A stretch of 64,000 bases of DNA from positions 682,001 through 746,000 of the forward strand of contig NZ_CP166195.1 of the NCBI RefSeq assembly GCF_045679545.1, read 5' to 3'. Below the pieces are notes generated by a model that saw nothing but the letters and a program-made list of their open reading frames with translations, did no database searches and was not told the DNA's origin. This DNA comes from Enterovibrio sp045679545 (GTDB lineage: Bacteria; Pseudomonadota; Gammaproteobacteria; Enterobacterales; Vibrionaceae). Positions 53,274-62,053 of this stretch are shown in pieces; within the stretch, counting starts at the first letter, position 1; each line of letters starts with the position of its first letter. The translations under genes were made by a program, and so were the position numbers.

Positions 53274-56174
53274 TTAGGCTTCCTGTTCATTATCGCCATA
53301 ATCATCGTTTTCGTATTCTTCCATGTCGTCGTTGTCTTCATCAAAGATGAGGTGATCAGCATCGATGCTTGAGCTCAGGGAGCGGCGTGGTACGTTGTCC
53401 ATCCTGTTATCTGGTAGATTAAAGAACGCCACCATTTCTGTCATGTCTTGAGACAGGTTCCACATGCCTTCGCTGGCGGTGGTGGCTTCTTCCACAAGAG
53501 CCGCATTTTGCTGCGTCATGTTGTCCATTTTGGTGATAGACAAATTGACCTGCTCAATACCGACGCTTTGCTCTTGTGCTGCGTCCGAAATCTCTTCCAT
53601 TTTGCTGCCAACGTCCTCAACCATGGCGACGATTTCAGTAAGCGTTTTACCGGACTCGCTCACTAAATCAGAGCCAGTCGCGACTTTTTTCTTGCTGGCT
53701 TCAATGAGGTCTTTTATCTCTTTAGCGGCGCCAGCAGAACGCTGAGCGAGGTTGCGAACCTCACCAGCAACCACCGCGAAACCACGCCCTTGCTCACCGG
53801 CCCTTGCGGCCTCAACCGCTGCGTTCAGTGCCAATAGGTTCGTTTGGAAGGCAATTTCATCAATCACGCCGATGATCTCAGCAATTTCGTTGCTCGCTTC
53901 GCTAATTTCGTCCATTGCTATGATGGTTCGTGATATTGCGTTGCCGCCCTCGCGCGCCTTCGCGCGCGCTTTCATGCTTACCATTTTGGTCGACAAGGCG
54001 TTCTCCGCGCTTTGTTTTACTGTGCCTGTCATTTGCTCCATGCTGGCAGCGGTTGATTGAAGCGACGAGGCTTGTAATTCTGTGCGCATACTCAAATCTT
54101 GATTGCCCGTAACAATTTCTCGAGAAGAGACAGAAACGGTGGATGCCGTGTCGCGGATGCTATAGATAACTTCAGTGAGTTTATCAATGGTTTGGTTGGT
54201 GTCGTTCTTAAGCTGAGCGAGTCGTCCGCTGTAAGATTTTTCCATACGCTGAGTCAGATCGCCTTTGGCCATAGCGGCGAGTATTCGCTGCATATCAGCA
54301 AGAGAGCTTTCGACGTTTTCCGTGAGTACGTTGAGCCCTTCTGCCAAATTGTAAAAAAAGCCCTCTTTTCCCACCATCTCGATACGGCCACTGAAATCTC
54401 CGCGGGTCGCACCGGAAATCACCTCTGCGATTTCGCGTTCAATGGCGACTTCTGCTGTGCGATCTTTCCACTCAATCACAGTGCCAATACGATCGCCATT
54501 TAAGTCTGTCATTGGCATGGCATTGATTGACATGACTTTATCGCCAACAAAGAATTCACTTTTAAACGCAGTAGTGAGCTTGGCCAGAATGTTCTGCTGT
54601 TTGGTTGGCACACGATGGAACACATCAATGTGTTCGCCAATGACTTTTGACGGGTTAAAGTTCTTAATTTCTTTCCTAAAATCGTCCTGAGCGTCCACCA
54701 GCATTGTTTTGGCTGCATCATTGAGATAGATGATTTCATTGCTGCTGTTGGCTAGCATGATGTTGTTTGAAACACTGTCGAGTGCCTGACGCACTTGTGC
54801 ATTCTCTTGCGCAATGACTTGCGACGTTTTCTCCGTTTCCAGTTTGGCTTGCTCCACCAATTCGGCGTTGTTCAGAGAGTGGTTAGTGGCCTCTTTGATG
54901 GACAGTAAATCACCGCTGTAATCCCCTTGAATGCGAACGCTGAGATCCCCCTCTGAAATACGTGCCATCACGGTGTTTATTTCACTGAGTGCGTTTTGCG
55001 TTGCCGTCATTAACGTGTTGAATGCCTCGGAAGATTGACTGATTTCGTCGTTTCCTTTAACACTAAGGCGAACAGAGTAATCCCCATTTTTAGAAACGGC
55101 TTTGAGACTTCTAGTCATGTCAATAAGAGGCTTAGTCACTGACCGCGTGATTAAAACGGCAACTAAAATGCCCATGATCACACCGGCAAACCCGGTCAGC
55201 TTAAGCACCGTAGTGATTTCGAGATTGAGATTATTGAGCTTTTCCATTTCTGTTTTCAGTGTTTCGTTTTGTACCGTCACGATGTCTTCGATCAAAGTGA
55301 GCGACAGCGTGGCTAAGGGCGAGGCTTTGGTTCCCAACAGATATTGCGACATGTTCCACTGATCGGAGTCTCTCACTGCGAACATTTGTGTGACAAGAGG
55401 GGAGAACTGGTCACGGTATTTTGAGTATTCTTCCATGTACTCAGCTTGCTCGCGAGTGAGAAGGTGCTTGTGGTCTTCCAGGGTATGAAAAAGGCGTGTA
55501 TTGGTCGTCCATTGCTCGAAAAATGAGGCTTTAAACGTTTGGTTCCCACTCAGCAAATAGGATTGAACGGCCGCAAGCCCTAATGAGAATGACGCGCTGG
55601 ATTCTGCAAATAACCCCAGTAGTTCTTTACGTTCTGGCGTTGCAGGCAACCCTCGTTCAATACTGGTCAGGTAATTGATGGCGTAAACCAGCCTCAGCAC
55701 GATGGGCTCGCCTTGTTCCGCATAAATCTTCATCGCGGGTTGTTCATCAGCGGTATGTGCAATGCGTTCTGCATCATCTTGTGCAGAGCGGTATTGCGCC
55801 AAACTTGCTCTTAGCGTTGCCAGCTTTTCTTTGTAATCTTTGATTTGCTGATGATCGTTATCGGTATTGGCATCCAGCACGGCCAGTTGTTGATTAATAC
55901 TTTCCCAGACCGCTTGTCGTTGTAGTTTGAATTCGGGGTCACCCAACACGAGGTATCCGCGAAGAATAGCCAGCGATTTATTGACTTCTGCCACCAGTTG
56001 GTTGCTAGCCAAGGTAGCGGAAAACGTGGAGTTAACCAGCTCTTGTTCAACGTCTTGCACTTCCGTTAGTCTTGCGCTGGACAGAGTGACAGCGGCCACC
56101 AATATGGCAAGGACTAAACCAAAACCCAAAGCGAGGCGCTTTCCAATCGTATAGCGGAAATATTTAAGCTTCAT
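53274..56174 (-). CDS. Transmembrane methyl-accepting chemotaxis protein with HAMP-PAS-HAMP array
   Basis: A 966-residue receptor. TM1 is at about 12-33 and TM2 at about 322-344, enclosing a large helical periplasmic sensor (about 290 residues). A canonical HAMP (RSVTKPLIDMTRSLKAVSKN), a second HAMP-like repeat (about 400-450), a PAS (about 470-590) and a further HAMP-like stretch precede the signalling domain, whose tip is EIAFQTNLLALNAAVEAARA (about 780-800). The last 30 residues are very acidic (DEDNDDMEEYENDDYGDNEQ), possibly a linker tail. It follows the secreted-protein gene by seven bases, so both are in one operon. Confidence 0.92.
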   Translation of the reverse strand: MKLKYFRYTIGKRLALGFGLVLAILVAAVTLSSARLTEVQDVEQELVNSTFSATLASNQLVAEVNKSLAILRGYLVLGDPEFKLQRQAVWESINQQLAVLDANTDNDHQQIKDYKEKLATLRASLAQYRSAQDDAERIAHTADEQPAMKIYAEQGEPIVLRLVYAINYLTSIERGLPATPERKELLGLFAESSASFSLGLAAVQSYLLSGNQTFKASFFEQWTTNTRLFHTLEDHKHLLTREQAEYMEEYSKYRDQFSPLVTQMFAVRDSDQWNMSQYLLGTKASPLATLSLTLIEDIVTVQNETLKTEMEKLNNLNLEITTVLKLTGFAGVIMGILVAVLITRSVTKPLIDMTRSLKAVSKNGDYSVRLSVKGNDEISQSSEAFNTLMTATQNALSEINTVMARISEGDLSVRIQGDYSGDLLSIKEATNHSLNNAELVEQAKLETEKTSQVIAQENAQVRQALDSVSNNIMLANSSNEIIYLNDAAKTMLVDAQDDFRKEIKNFNPSKVIGEHIDVFHRVPTKQQNILAKLTTAFKSEFFVGDKVMSINAMPMTDLNGDRIGTVIEWKDRTAEVAIEREIAEVISGATRGDFSGRIEMVGKEGFFYNLAEGLNVLTENVESSLADMQRILAAMAKGDLTQRMEKSYSGRLAQLKNDTNQTIDKLTEVIYSIRDTASTVSVSSREIVTGNQDLSMRTELQASSLQSTAASMEQMTGTVKQSAENALSTKMVSMKARAKAREGGNAISRTIIAMDEISEASNEIAEIIGVIDEIAFQTNLLALNAAVEAARAGEQGRGFAVVAGEVRNLAQRSAGAAKEIKDLIEASKKKVATGSDLVSESGKTLTEIVAMVEDVGSKMEEISDAAQEQSVGIEQVNLSITKMDNMTQQNAALVEEATTASEGMWNLSQDMTEMVAFFNLPDNRMDNVPRRSLSSSIDADHLIFDEDNDDMEEYENDDYGDNEQEA

Positions 56175-56181
56175 TGGCTAT

Positions 56182-56820
56182 TCACTCGTCCATTTTTGTC
56201 TGTTTGCTAAGTTGCTGCTGTTCACCAAGTAACACGGTCAGTTTTCTGTGGATCAGTTCGACAAGTGCATAGACGTCTGACGGGGTTTTGGCTCGTGCAT
56301 AAGTGCGATGAGAATAAAAATCGCCAAAGTTGTTTTCTGGCTCAATGTTAGAGAGCGTTTTCGATAAGGTGTCTAAGCTCGCTCCGGCTAACAAAAACAC
56401 TTCGGCAGGAATAGCTTCATTGGCTTGGCGTTTAACGCGTGCAACGGGTGGAACATCGTAGCGCATGGCCAAGCGGTCGATGTCATCACATAGATTTCCC
56501 AGTGAGACGAAGACTTGTTCAGGTTTGTAACCGTTCACGAGAACAATTTTTCGTGGCAAATCGCGTGCAATGGACGGCTGATATTTGTAGGCGTAGTGCA
56601 TCACCATCGAATCGATGTTCTTCACTAAGGAATACACTTGCGTGGGCGTGAGTTCGCCGTACAGATCGGAATATCCATAGCCAGTGCTTTTCGTGGTTGT
56701 TGAAGCAGCTTGACTCGATGTGGGTGCGATCGCAGACGTGATCAGCATGCAGCACAATGCCGCATAGGCGGTCGAAAATCGCCGGCTTGCATGATGGTTT
56801 TCGAACGTTATTTGCTTCAT
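56182..56820 (-). CDS. Secreted protein of unknown function paired with a chemoreceptor
   Basis: A 212-residue protein with an N-terminal signal peptide (AALCCMLITSAIAPTSSQAA, cleavage near residue 39). The mature part is predicted mostly helical (LTPTQVYSLVKNIDSMVMHY, SDVYALVELIHRKLTVLLGE). I recognise no family. It is transcribed ahead of the transmembrane receptor with a seven-base gap, so a periplasmic role connected to that receptor's sensor domain, such as a ligand-binding partner, is the natural guess. The two segments about 55-75 and 175-200 look similar in length and composition (xDVYxLVxxI), hinting at an internal repeat. Confidence 0.7.
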   Translation of the reverse strand: MKQITFENHHASRRFSTAYAALCCMLITSAIAPTSSQAASTTTKSTGYGYSDLYGELTPTQVYSLVKNIDSMVMHYAYKYQPSIARDLPRKIVLVNGYKPEQVFVSLGNLCDDIDRLAMRYDVPPVARVKRQANEAIPAEVFLLAGASLDTLSKTLSNIEPENNFGDFYSHRTYARAKTPSDVYALVELIHRKLTVLLGEQQQLSKQTKMDE

Positions 56821-57071
56821 TTCATGCCTTCCAGTGAATCAAGAATAAGATCATCAACCCAAAAATTGGCTTTGGCTCACATTTAAGTCTAGACGTAATT
56901 CACGTAAATGCCTGTTTAGACAAGTGCTAGCAATAGAGGTACACAGAGGAAGTAGAGGGAGAAATAGACGTGTTCAAAAACAAGCGGTGAACAATGAGAT
57001 TCAGTGACGTTGCGAAACCCAAAAAGACGATAGAAAAAGCAATATAAGGTAGCAGTGCTTAGGTGGCTGCG

Positions 57072-57962
57072 CTATGTGCCCATTTCATCTTGTGCAGAGA
57101 TTTGCTGCAACCAGCGACCCAGTTTGAGTATTTCGGGCTGGCGTGATCTGTGCTTCTTGTACACAAAATACAGGCTGTCACCGGTCGGCATTTCATGCAT
57201 GGGAATACGCACCAACTGCTCGCGATCAATTTCGTTCATGAAGTAGTGATTCAAAAAGGTAATACCGTGTTCATAGCGCGCCGCCTCGGTCGCAAGCAGC
57301 ATGTGGCTGAACGAATGGATTTTTACCGTGTTTGGCAATGAAAACCCACCCAATTTACACCACTGAACCCAGTCGTTCTCCATGAGGGATGTAACAGACA
57401 GTAGCGGATAATCCCAAAGCGCTTCAGGCAACGGCTTGTCTTTGATTTGTTGCCAAATCTTGTGGCTACAAACCGGGTATAAATATTCTTTGTAAAGCAA
57501 ATCGTACTGGTAGTTTCGCCCCGGCTCGAAGTCGATAATAAAGCAATCGGCCAGTTTATCGGAAAGGTGAGGGTGGTCTGCGAACATTTCCAGAGCGAGA
57601 TCGATTTCAGGGTGTTTTTGTCGAAAGTCAGATAATTGCGGCATGAGCCATTTCACGGCAAGCGAGCTGAAAACGGCTAATCTCAGCTGGCCAGATACAC
57701 CTTCTCTGACTTGATGGCTGGCACGAGCGATGGCCTGTAGCGGGTCAGCAACGTCATCGTAATAGCGTTGACCGACAGGGGTGAGTTGCAGTGAACGGCC
57801 TTGGCGATCAAACAAAGATTCGCCCAAAAAATCTTCCAGTAAGCGTATTTGATGGCTAACTGCACTTTGCGTCACGCTCAAGCGTTCAGCCGCTTTAGAG
57901 AAGCTATTTAGACGGGCAACCACCTCGAAATATTGCACTGCACGTAGTGGTGGAAGCTTCAT
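57072..57962 (-). CDS. LysR-family transcriptional regulator (GcvA-like)
   Basis: A 296-residue LysR regulator. The N-terminal helix-turn-helix (FSKAAERLSVTQSAVSHQIR) and the C-terminal effector domain of the GcvA subgroup are both complete. It is divergent from the EamA transporter gene, with 117 bases between the two starts, so that gene is the likely target. The ligand is unknown. Confidence 0.9.
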   Translation of the reverse strand: MKLPPLRAVQYFEVVARLNSFSKAAERLSVTQSAVSHQIRLLEDFLGESLFDRQGRSLQLTPVGQRYYDDVADPLQAIARASHQVREGVSGQLRLAVFSSLAVKWLMPQLSDFRQKHPEIDLALEMFADHPHLSDKLADCFIIDFEPGRNYQYDLLYKEYLYPVCSHKIWQQIKDKPLPEALWDYPLLSVTSLMENDWVQWCKLGGFSLPNTVKIHSFSHMLLATEAARYEHGITFLNHYFMNEIDREQLVRIPMHEMPTGDSLYFVYKKHRSRQPEILKLGRWLQQISAQDEMGT

Positions 57963-58079
57963 TATCTAAATAACTCATGGAAGAAGTATTTTCATCATTA
58001 TACGTCATGCTAAAGCGAGGCTAGTATGTGTTTTTGTGATCAATGTTTGATCTCATCATCACGAACCGGAGCCTTTATC

Positions 58080-59003
58080 GTGCGTACTATTTCTGTTGGA
58101 TTGGCCATGACCTTGTTGGTTATTGGCAACCTCAGCGCGACGTTTTCCGACGCGCTGGTTAAAACCATGGAGGGTGGGCCAGATGGCGCTATCTTCCAAT
58201 TCGCGTTATTTCGCCAGGTGTCTGCCGTTCTCATTTTGCTGCCTTTCTGTTTGACGGCACCCGTAAAAAACTTAAACAAAGGCTTGAAGTGGCATGCGCT
58301 GCGTGCGCACATTTGGTTACTCGGTGTGTTCTTTTCTGTGATCGCACTGACGACCATGCCGTTGGCAACCGCGAACGCCATTTTCTATGCTGCACCACTG
58401 ATCATGCTGCCGTTGGCGGCCATTTTTCTGAGAGAAAAATTGTCAGCATCGTCGATTATTGCCGCCGTTGTTGGGTTTATTGGCGTGCTGATTTTGGTGC
58501 GTCCGACAGAGCTTGATTGGGGGGCGTCATCCGCGCTGATTGTGGCGGTGACGCTGGCGGTCAACAACTTGTTGATCCCGAAAATCCCGCGTGAGCAAAC
58601 GGTGTCACAGACCTTGCTGTTGCATAACTTAATTGGTATTCCTATCGCGTTTGCGCTGGCTTTGTATGAAGGCATGCCATTTAGCTTGGATTTATTCTGG
58701 CGCGCGGCAGGTTCGACCGCATTCATCTTGGTCTATGCCGCCACCTGTGTAATTGCGTATCGCGCCGCGGAGAGCAACAAAATCGCCAGCGCGGAATACA
58801 GCGGCTTAGTGTGCGCGGTGGGTGTTGGCTTGGTACTGTTTGGTGAAGTGCCTGACATGATCATGATAGTCGGTACAACCTTGATCGTGGTGCCGTTGAT
58901 TTGGTTGGCAGGGCGCGAGAAACACAAATCACGTAAAGCCAAAAAAGCGGCAACGTTGGCGGCAAAACAAAAGGCGATAGAAGAAGCTATCGAACCCGCG
59001 TAA
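58080..59003 (+). CDS. EamA/DMT-family membrane transporter
   Basis: A 307-residue drug/metabolite-transporter-superfamily protein with ten predicted helices in two EamA repeats (about 10-140 and 150-290), and a basic, cytoplasmic C-terminal tail (GREKHKSRKAKKAATLAAKQ region). The GTG at 58080 has CGGAGCC upstream and begins right before the first helix; an ATG at 58026 with GAGG upstream is an alternative that would add 18 residues. It is likely controlled by the divergent LysR protein. The substrate is unknown. Confidence 0.85.
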   Translation: MRTISVGLAMTLLVIGNLSATFSDALVKTMEGGPDGAIFQFALFRQVSAVLILLPFCLTAPVKNLNKGLKWHALRAHIWLLGVFFSVIALTTMPLATANAIFYAAPLIMLPLAAIFLREKLSASSIIAAVVGFIGVLILVRPTELDWGASSALIVAVTLAVNNLLIPKIPREQTVSQTLLLHNLIGIPIAFALALYEGMPFSLDLFWRAAGSTAFILVYAATCVIAYRAAESNKIASAEYSGLVCAVGVGLVLFGEVPDMIMIVGTTLIVVPLIWLAGREKHKSRKAKKAATLAAKQKAIEEAIEPA

Positions 59004-59029
59004 AGCCATTTTATTAGTATTTAAAACAT

Positions 59030-59068
59030 AAACCACGCCAGACTCTTTTCGAGTGGCGTGGTTTTTTT
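59030..59068. terminator. Terminator between the EamA gene and the second LysR gene
   Basis: AAACCACGCCA / TGGCGTGGTTT long stem with an inner CTC/GAG pairing, flanked by A and T tracts, usable in both directions. Confidence 0.9.
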
Positions 59069-59096
59069 ATGCTTCAACATTGTTCTAGCGCGTTAG

Positions 59097-60023
59097 TTAG
59101 TTTGCTGTTCGCAGTTGCGGAGGAATGCCCGCCATCAAATGGGAGATCAGCGCTTTGAGTCTTGCTGGCTGGTGGCGATCTTTGTGGTAGAGCAGATAAA
59201 GAGGCACGTTATCAACCTTCCAATCCATAAATACGGCTTCCAATTTCCCTTCGGCAACAGCTTCTGTACAGTACAAATCTGGCAAGCGACAGATCCCATT
59301 CCCTCGCAATGCTGCGTTCAAAAGCACATGTCCATTTTTACATTGTAAATTGCCGCCCACATCGACTTCGATATGTTGCTGGGCATCTTGGATATTCACG
59401 TATTTCCACTTAGTCACTGAACCTGTCAGGCAATCGTGTTGTTGTAAATCGTGAGGGTGATTGGGTCTTCCGTTTTGCGCCAAATATTGGGGGGAGGCAT
59501 AGGTGCCAATGTTGATGTTTCCCATTTCGCGCCCAATTAATAAAGAGTCGGGTAGCGCTCCCATACGGACAACCAAATCAAAACGCGATTGAATCAAGTC
59601 GACGCGCTCCGAGCTGAAATCGAGTTCAACATGGATATCGCGGTGGGCCGCGCAGAACTGATGAATGGCGTCGCCAATCAGTGATTCTCCAATGATCCCG
59701 CCAACACAATTCACGGCAATAGACCCTTTCATCTGATCGGCATCATCACTGGCGAGGGAAATCGCATCATCAATTTGCATTAGCGCTGCTTGGCAGCGCG
59801 TAAAGAATGCTTCGCCTGCTGTGGTTAATCGTTGAGAGCGAGTAGTACGAATGATGAGCTGCACGCCTAAGCGAGATTCAAGCTGACTAAGCTGACGTGA
59901 CATGTGCGCGCGGGATGCACCGAGTTTATCCGCCGCTTTTGAAAAACTGCCTGATCCGGCAATGGCCACGAAGGCGCGAATGTCGTGCAGGTTATCGATC
60001 AATGGGTCTCTATTGGTGCTCAT
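59097..60023 (-). CDS. LysR-family transcriptional regulator (CrgA-like)
   Basis: A 308-residue LysR regulator. The helix-turn-helix is FSKAADKLGASRAHMSRQLS, followed by a full co-inducer domain. It is divergent from the short-chain dehydrogenase gene with 115 bases between starts, suggesting that it controls it. A parS2 palindrome lies inside its coding sequence (59336-59350), where the codons read as normal protein. Confidence 0.9.
   Translation of the reverse strand: MSTNRDPLIDNLHDIRAFVAIAGSGSFSKAADKLGASRAHMSRQLSQLESRLGVQLIIRTTRSQRLTTAGEAFFTRCQAALMQIDDAISLASDDADQMKGSIAVNCVGGIIGESLIGDAIHQFCAAHRDIHVELDFSSERVDLIQSRFDLVVRMGALPDSLLIGREMGNINIGTYASPQYLAQNGRPNHPHDLQQHDCLTGSVTKWKYVNIQDAQQHIEVDVGGNLQCKNGHVLLNAALRGNGICRLPDLYCTEAVAEGKLEAVFMDWKVDNVPLYLLYHKDRHQPARLKALISHLMAGIPPQLRTAN
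59336..59350. other. parS2 partition site inside a coding region
   Basis: TTTTACATTGTAAAT matches the parS2 consensus at every defined base. It is the only one of the six that lies within a gene, about 28 kb from the origin. Confidence 0.82.
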
Positions 60024-60138
60024 AAGGTAACACTGAGTTTTATTGTGATATATATATTAACAATCATGACTTATTTAGAATGCAGCCTCAATAAGAAACA
60101 CCCAATAACAAAAACAAACAATCCGATCGAGGTAGAGC

Positions 60139-60858
60139 ATGAAAAAGTTAGTTGTTATCACTGGTGCAAGCTCAGGTATTGGCGAAGCCATCGCAAAACA
60201 ATTCTCAGCGCAAGGTCATCCACTGTTGTTGCTTGCACGTCGTGTAGAGCGCCTTGAAGCATTGAACTTACCAAACACCCTGTGTAAGCAAGTTGATGTG
60301 ACAGACAAAGCCTCTTTCGATGATGCCGTTGCTGCTGCACAAGCCATGTACGGCGAAGCCGATCTGCTGGTTAACAACGCGGGTGTGATGTTGCTTGGCG
60401 ATGTGTCTACTCAAGACGCGGCGGAATGGCAAACCATGTTCAATGTGAATGTGGTGGGCCTACTCAATGGCATGCAAGCCGTACTTGCACCAATGATTGC
60501 GCGTAATAGCGGCACCATCATTAACATCAGTTCCGTCGCTGGCCGTAAAACATTTCCGAACCACGCAGCATACTGCGGTACCAAGTTCGCAGTTCATGCC
60601 ATCTCTGAAAATGTACGTGAAGAAGTGGCAGCCGCAAACGTTCGTGTTATCACCATTGCACCAGGCGCAGTAGAAACCGAACTCTTGTCTCACACGACGA
60701 GCGATGAAATAAAAGCTGGCTACGAAAGCTGGAAAGAAGACATGGGCGGTATTCTAGCCGCGGATGACATCGCTAACGCAGTGACCTACGCATACAACCA
60801 GCCACAGAATGTATGTGTACGTGAAATAGTGCTAACGGCGACACGTCAACAGCCGTAA
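60139..60858 (+). CDS. Short-chain dehydrogenase/reductase
   Basis: A 239-residue classical SDR. The nucleotide-binding motif TGASSGIGEAIA is at residues 8-19, NNAG at about 79-82, the catalytic Ser in INISSVAG (about 134) and YxxxK in YCGTK (about 147-151). Residues following the first beta strand (ARRVERLE) suggest NADP(H) preference. The substrate is unknown; the YdfG-like subgroup acts on 3-hydroxy acids and aldehydes. It is probably regulated by the divergent LysR protein. Confidence 0.9.
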   Translation: MKKLVVITGASSGIGEAIAKQFSAQGHPLLLLARRVERLEALNLPNTLCKQVDVTDKASFDDAVAAAQAMYGEADLLVNNAGVMLLGDVSTQDAAEWQTMFNVNVVGLLNGMQAVLAPMIARNSGTIINISSVAGRKTFPNHAAYCGTKFAVHAISENVREEVAAANVRVITIAPGAVETELLSHTTSDEIKAGYESWKEDMGGILAADDIANAVTYAYNQPQNVCVREIVLTATRQQP

Positions 60859-60892
60859 TAGTGGTCAATATTTCTGTGCCTAAACAAGCATT

Positions 60893-60919
60893 GGCCTCGG
60901 TAAATACCGAGGCTTTTTT
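60893..60919 (+). terminator. Terminator of the SDR gene
   Basis: GCCTCGGTA / TACCGAGGC stem around a very short loop, followed by six T. Confidence 0.9.
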
Positions 60920-61093
60920 GAAATGAGAGGAAGAAGAAATCGAGTACAAGGTGATGCGTTAACACGCAATGGCGAGTTTAGATGGCCTGCCCTTGATTAT
61001 TCGTTCTTTTAAGTGGCGTGAGCGATGGTATCATCAGGCTATACGCGTTTTTAAAACCCTCATTAATAAAACTGTGCCCGTGGCGGAGTCAAA

Positions 61094-61615
61094 ATGGCAA
61101 AACTAACACTACAAGAGCAGATGCTGAAAGCTGGTCTTATCGACAAAAAGGCAATGAAAAAAGCAGGGAAGACGTCAAAAAAATCCCGCACCTTGGCAAA
61201 AGAAGCCAAAGCCGCTGTTGAAGAAAATCGCTCAGCGCAAATCGCCCAAGATCAAGAGCTTAATCGTCAGAAGCAGATGGAAGTTGAAAAGAAAGCGATC
61301 GCCGCACAAGTGAAGCAGCTTGTTGAAATGAACAAAATTGATCGTAGAGACGGCGACATTGGTTACAACTTCACTGATGGTACTTTGGTGAAAAAACTTT
61401 ACGTCAATAAAGACATCCAAGCGCAGTTGGTAAATGGCCGTTTGGCGATTGCACGCTACCTTGATGGCTACGCTATTGTACCAGGCGTGGTGGCAGACAA
61501 AATCAGCCAACGAGATGAAGAGACAATCATCGTTAACAACACCGTTAACGAGCAAGAGATTGACGAAGATGATCCATATGCAGACTTCAAAATCCCTGAC
61601 GATTTGATGTGGTAA
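61094..61615 (+). CDS. DUF2058 (YaiL-family) protein
   Basis: A 173-residue, highly charged protein of the DUF2058/YaiL family. The basic N-terminal half (LQEQMLKAGLIDKKAMKKAG, KKSRTLAKEAKAAVEENR) is coiled-coil-like and RNA-binding in character; the C-terminal half is a small beta-rich domain ending in a conserved acidic tail (DDPYADFKIPDDLMW). Some homologues are labelled nucleoprotein/polynucleotide-associated. The function is unknown. It is monocistronic. Confidence 0.88.
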   Translation: MAKLTLQEQMLKAGLIDKKAMKKAGKTSKKSRTLAKEAKAAVEENRSAQIAQDQELNRQKQMEVEKKAIAAQVKQLVEMNKIDRRDGDIGYNFTDGTLVKKLYVNKDIQAQLVNGRLAIARYLDGYAIVPGVVADKISQRDEETIIVNNTVNEQEIDEDDPYADFKIPDDLMW

Positions 61616-62053
61616 TCGGTCACTAAACGCCTTTGTAAAAGCCAGTCGTATCTAGATTTGATCATTTGTTGATTTCATCGCGGCTGGCTTTTTTGATCGT
61701 CTTTTCTCGCGCTAGAGATATCAAAAAACAAAGGATAGTAAAACCTATTCATTTCAATGTGAAAGTGAATCCTGCCTTTATCCTAAGCTGCAAAAACTGG
61801 GTTATTTCACGTCATCCACCCTGCCAGCCCAAAAAAGCATGTGCGTCGCCATGTGCATCACATTGATACATTCTGTTTTTACCTGATCTGCTACTTCGCC
61901 CAATTTTGTGTGAACAACTTTCTCATGATGATGGCAAGTATTTGTCTACACTTTTGTCAATAGTGATTCAACTGTCACAGTGTCGATTGGCTGGTTAGTG
62001 TTTGTCAAACCTCGTTACTGTTTATGTTTTTGTGAGATTAAGGGTGTAACTTA
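61616..62053. other. Gene-free region upstream of the last chemoreceptor
   Basis: A 438-base stretch. It holds the DUF2058 terminator in its first 80 bases and otherwise no gene. A short dyad GTTTGTCAAAC (near 62000-62010) lies about 45 bases before the chemoreceptor start. I find no clear sigma-28-type promoter. Confidence 0.5.
61637..61695 (+). terminator. Long-loop terminator of the DUF2058 gene
   Basis: AAAGCCAG (61637-61644) pairs with CTGGCTTTTTT after a loop of about 40 bases, ending in six T. The loop is unusually long, so efficiency is uncertain. Confidence 0.6.

Noticed and set aside
53945..53972. Alternating CG-rich repeat inside the large chemoreceptor gene
   Set aside because: It encodes a run of Ala-Arg-Lys codons in the signalling helix and keeps the frame, so it needs no separate explanation.
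61656..61680. TTGATCATTTGTTG as a possible further iteron near 61.67 kb
   Set aside because: Only the palindromic TGATCA and a T-rich tail agree; it falls inside a terminator loop and lacks the TTnC end.
61666..61866. A 66-codon open frame after the DUF2058 gene
   Set aside because: It begins inside the terminator loop, has no ribosome binding site and no family resemblance.
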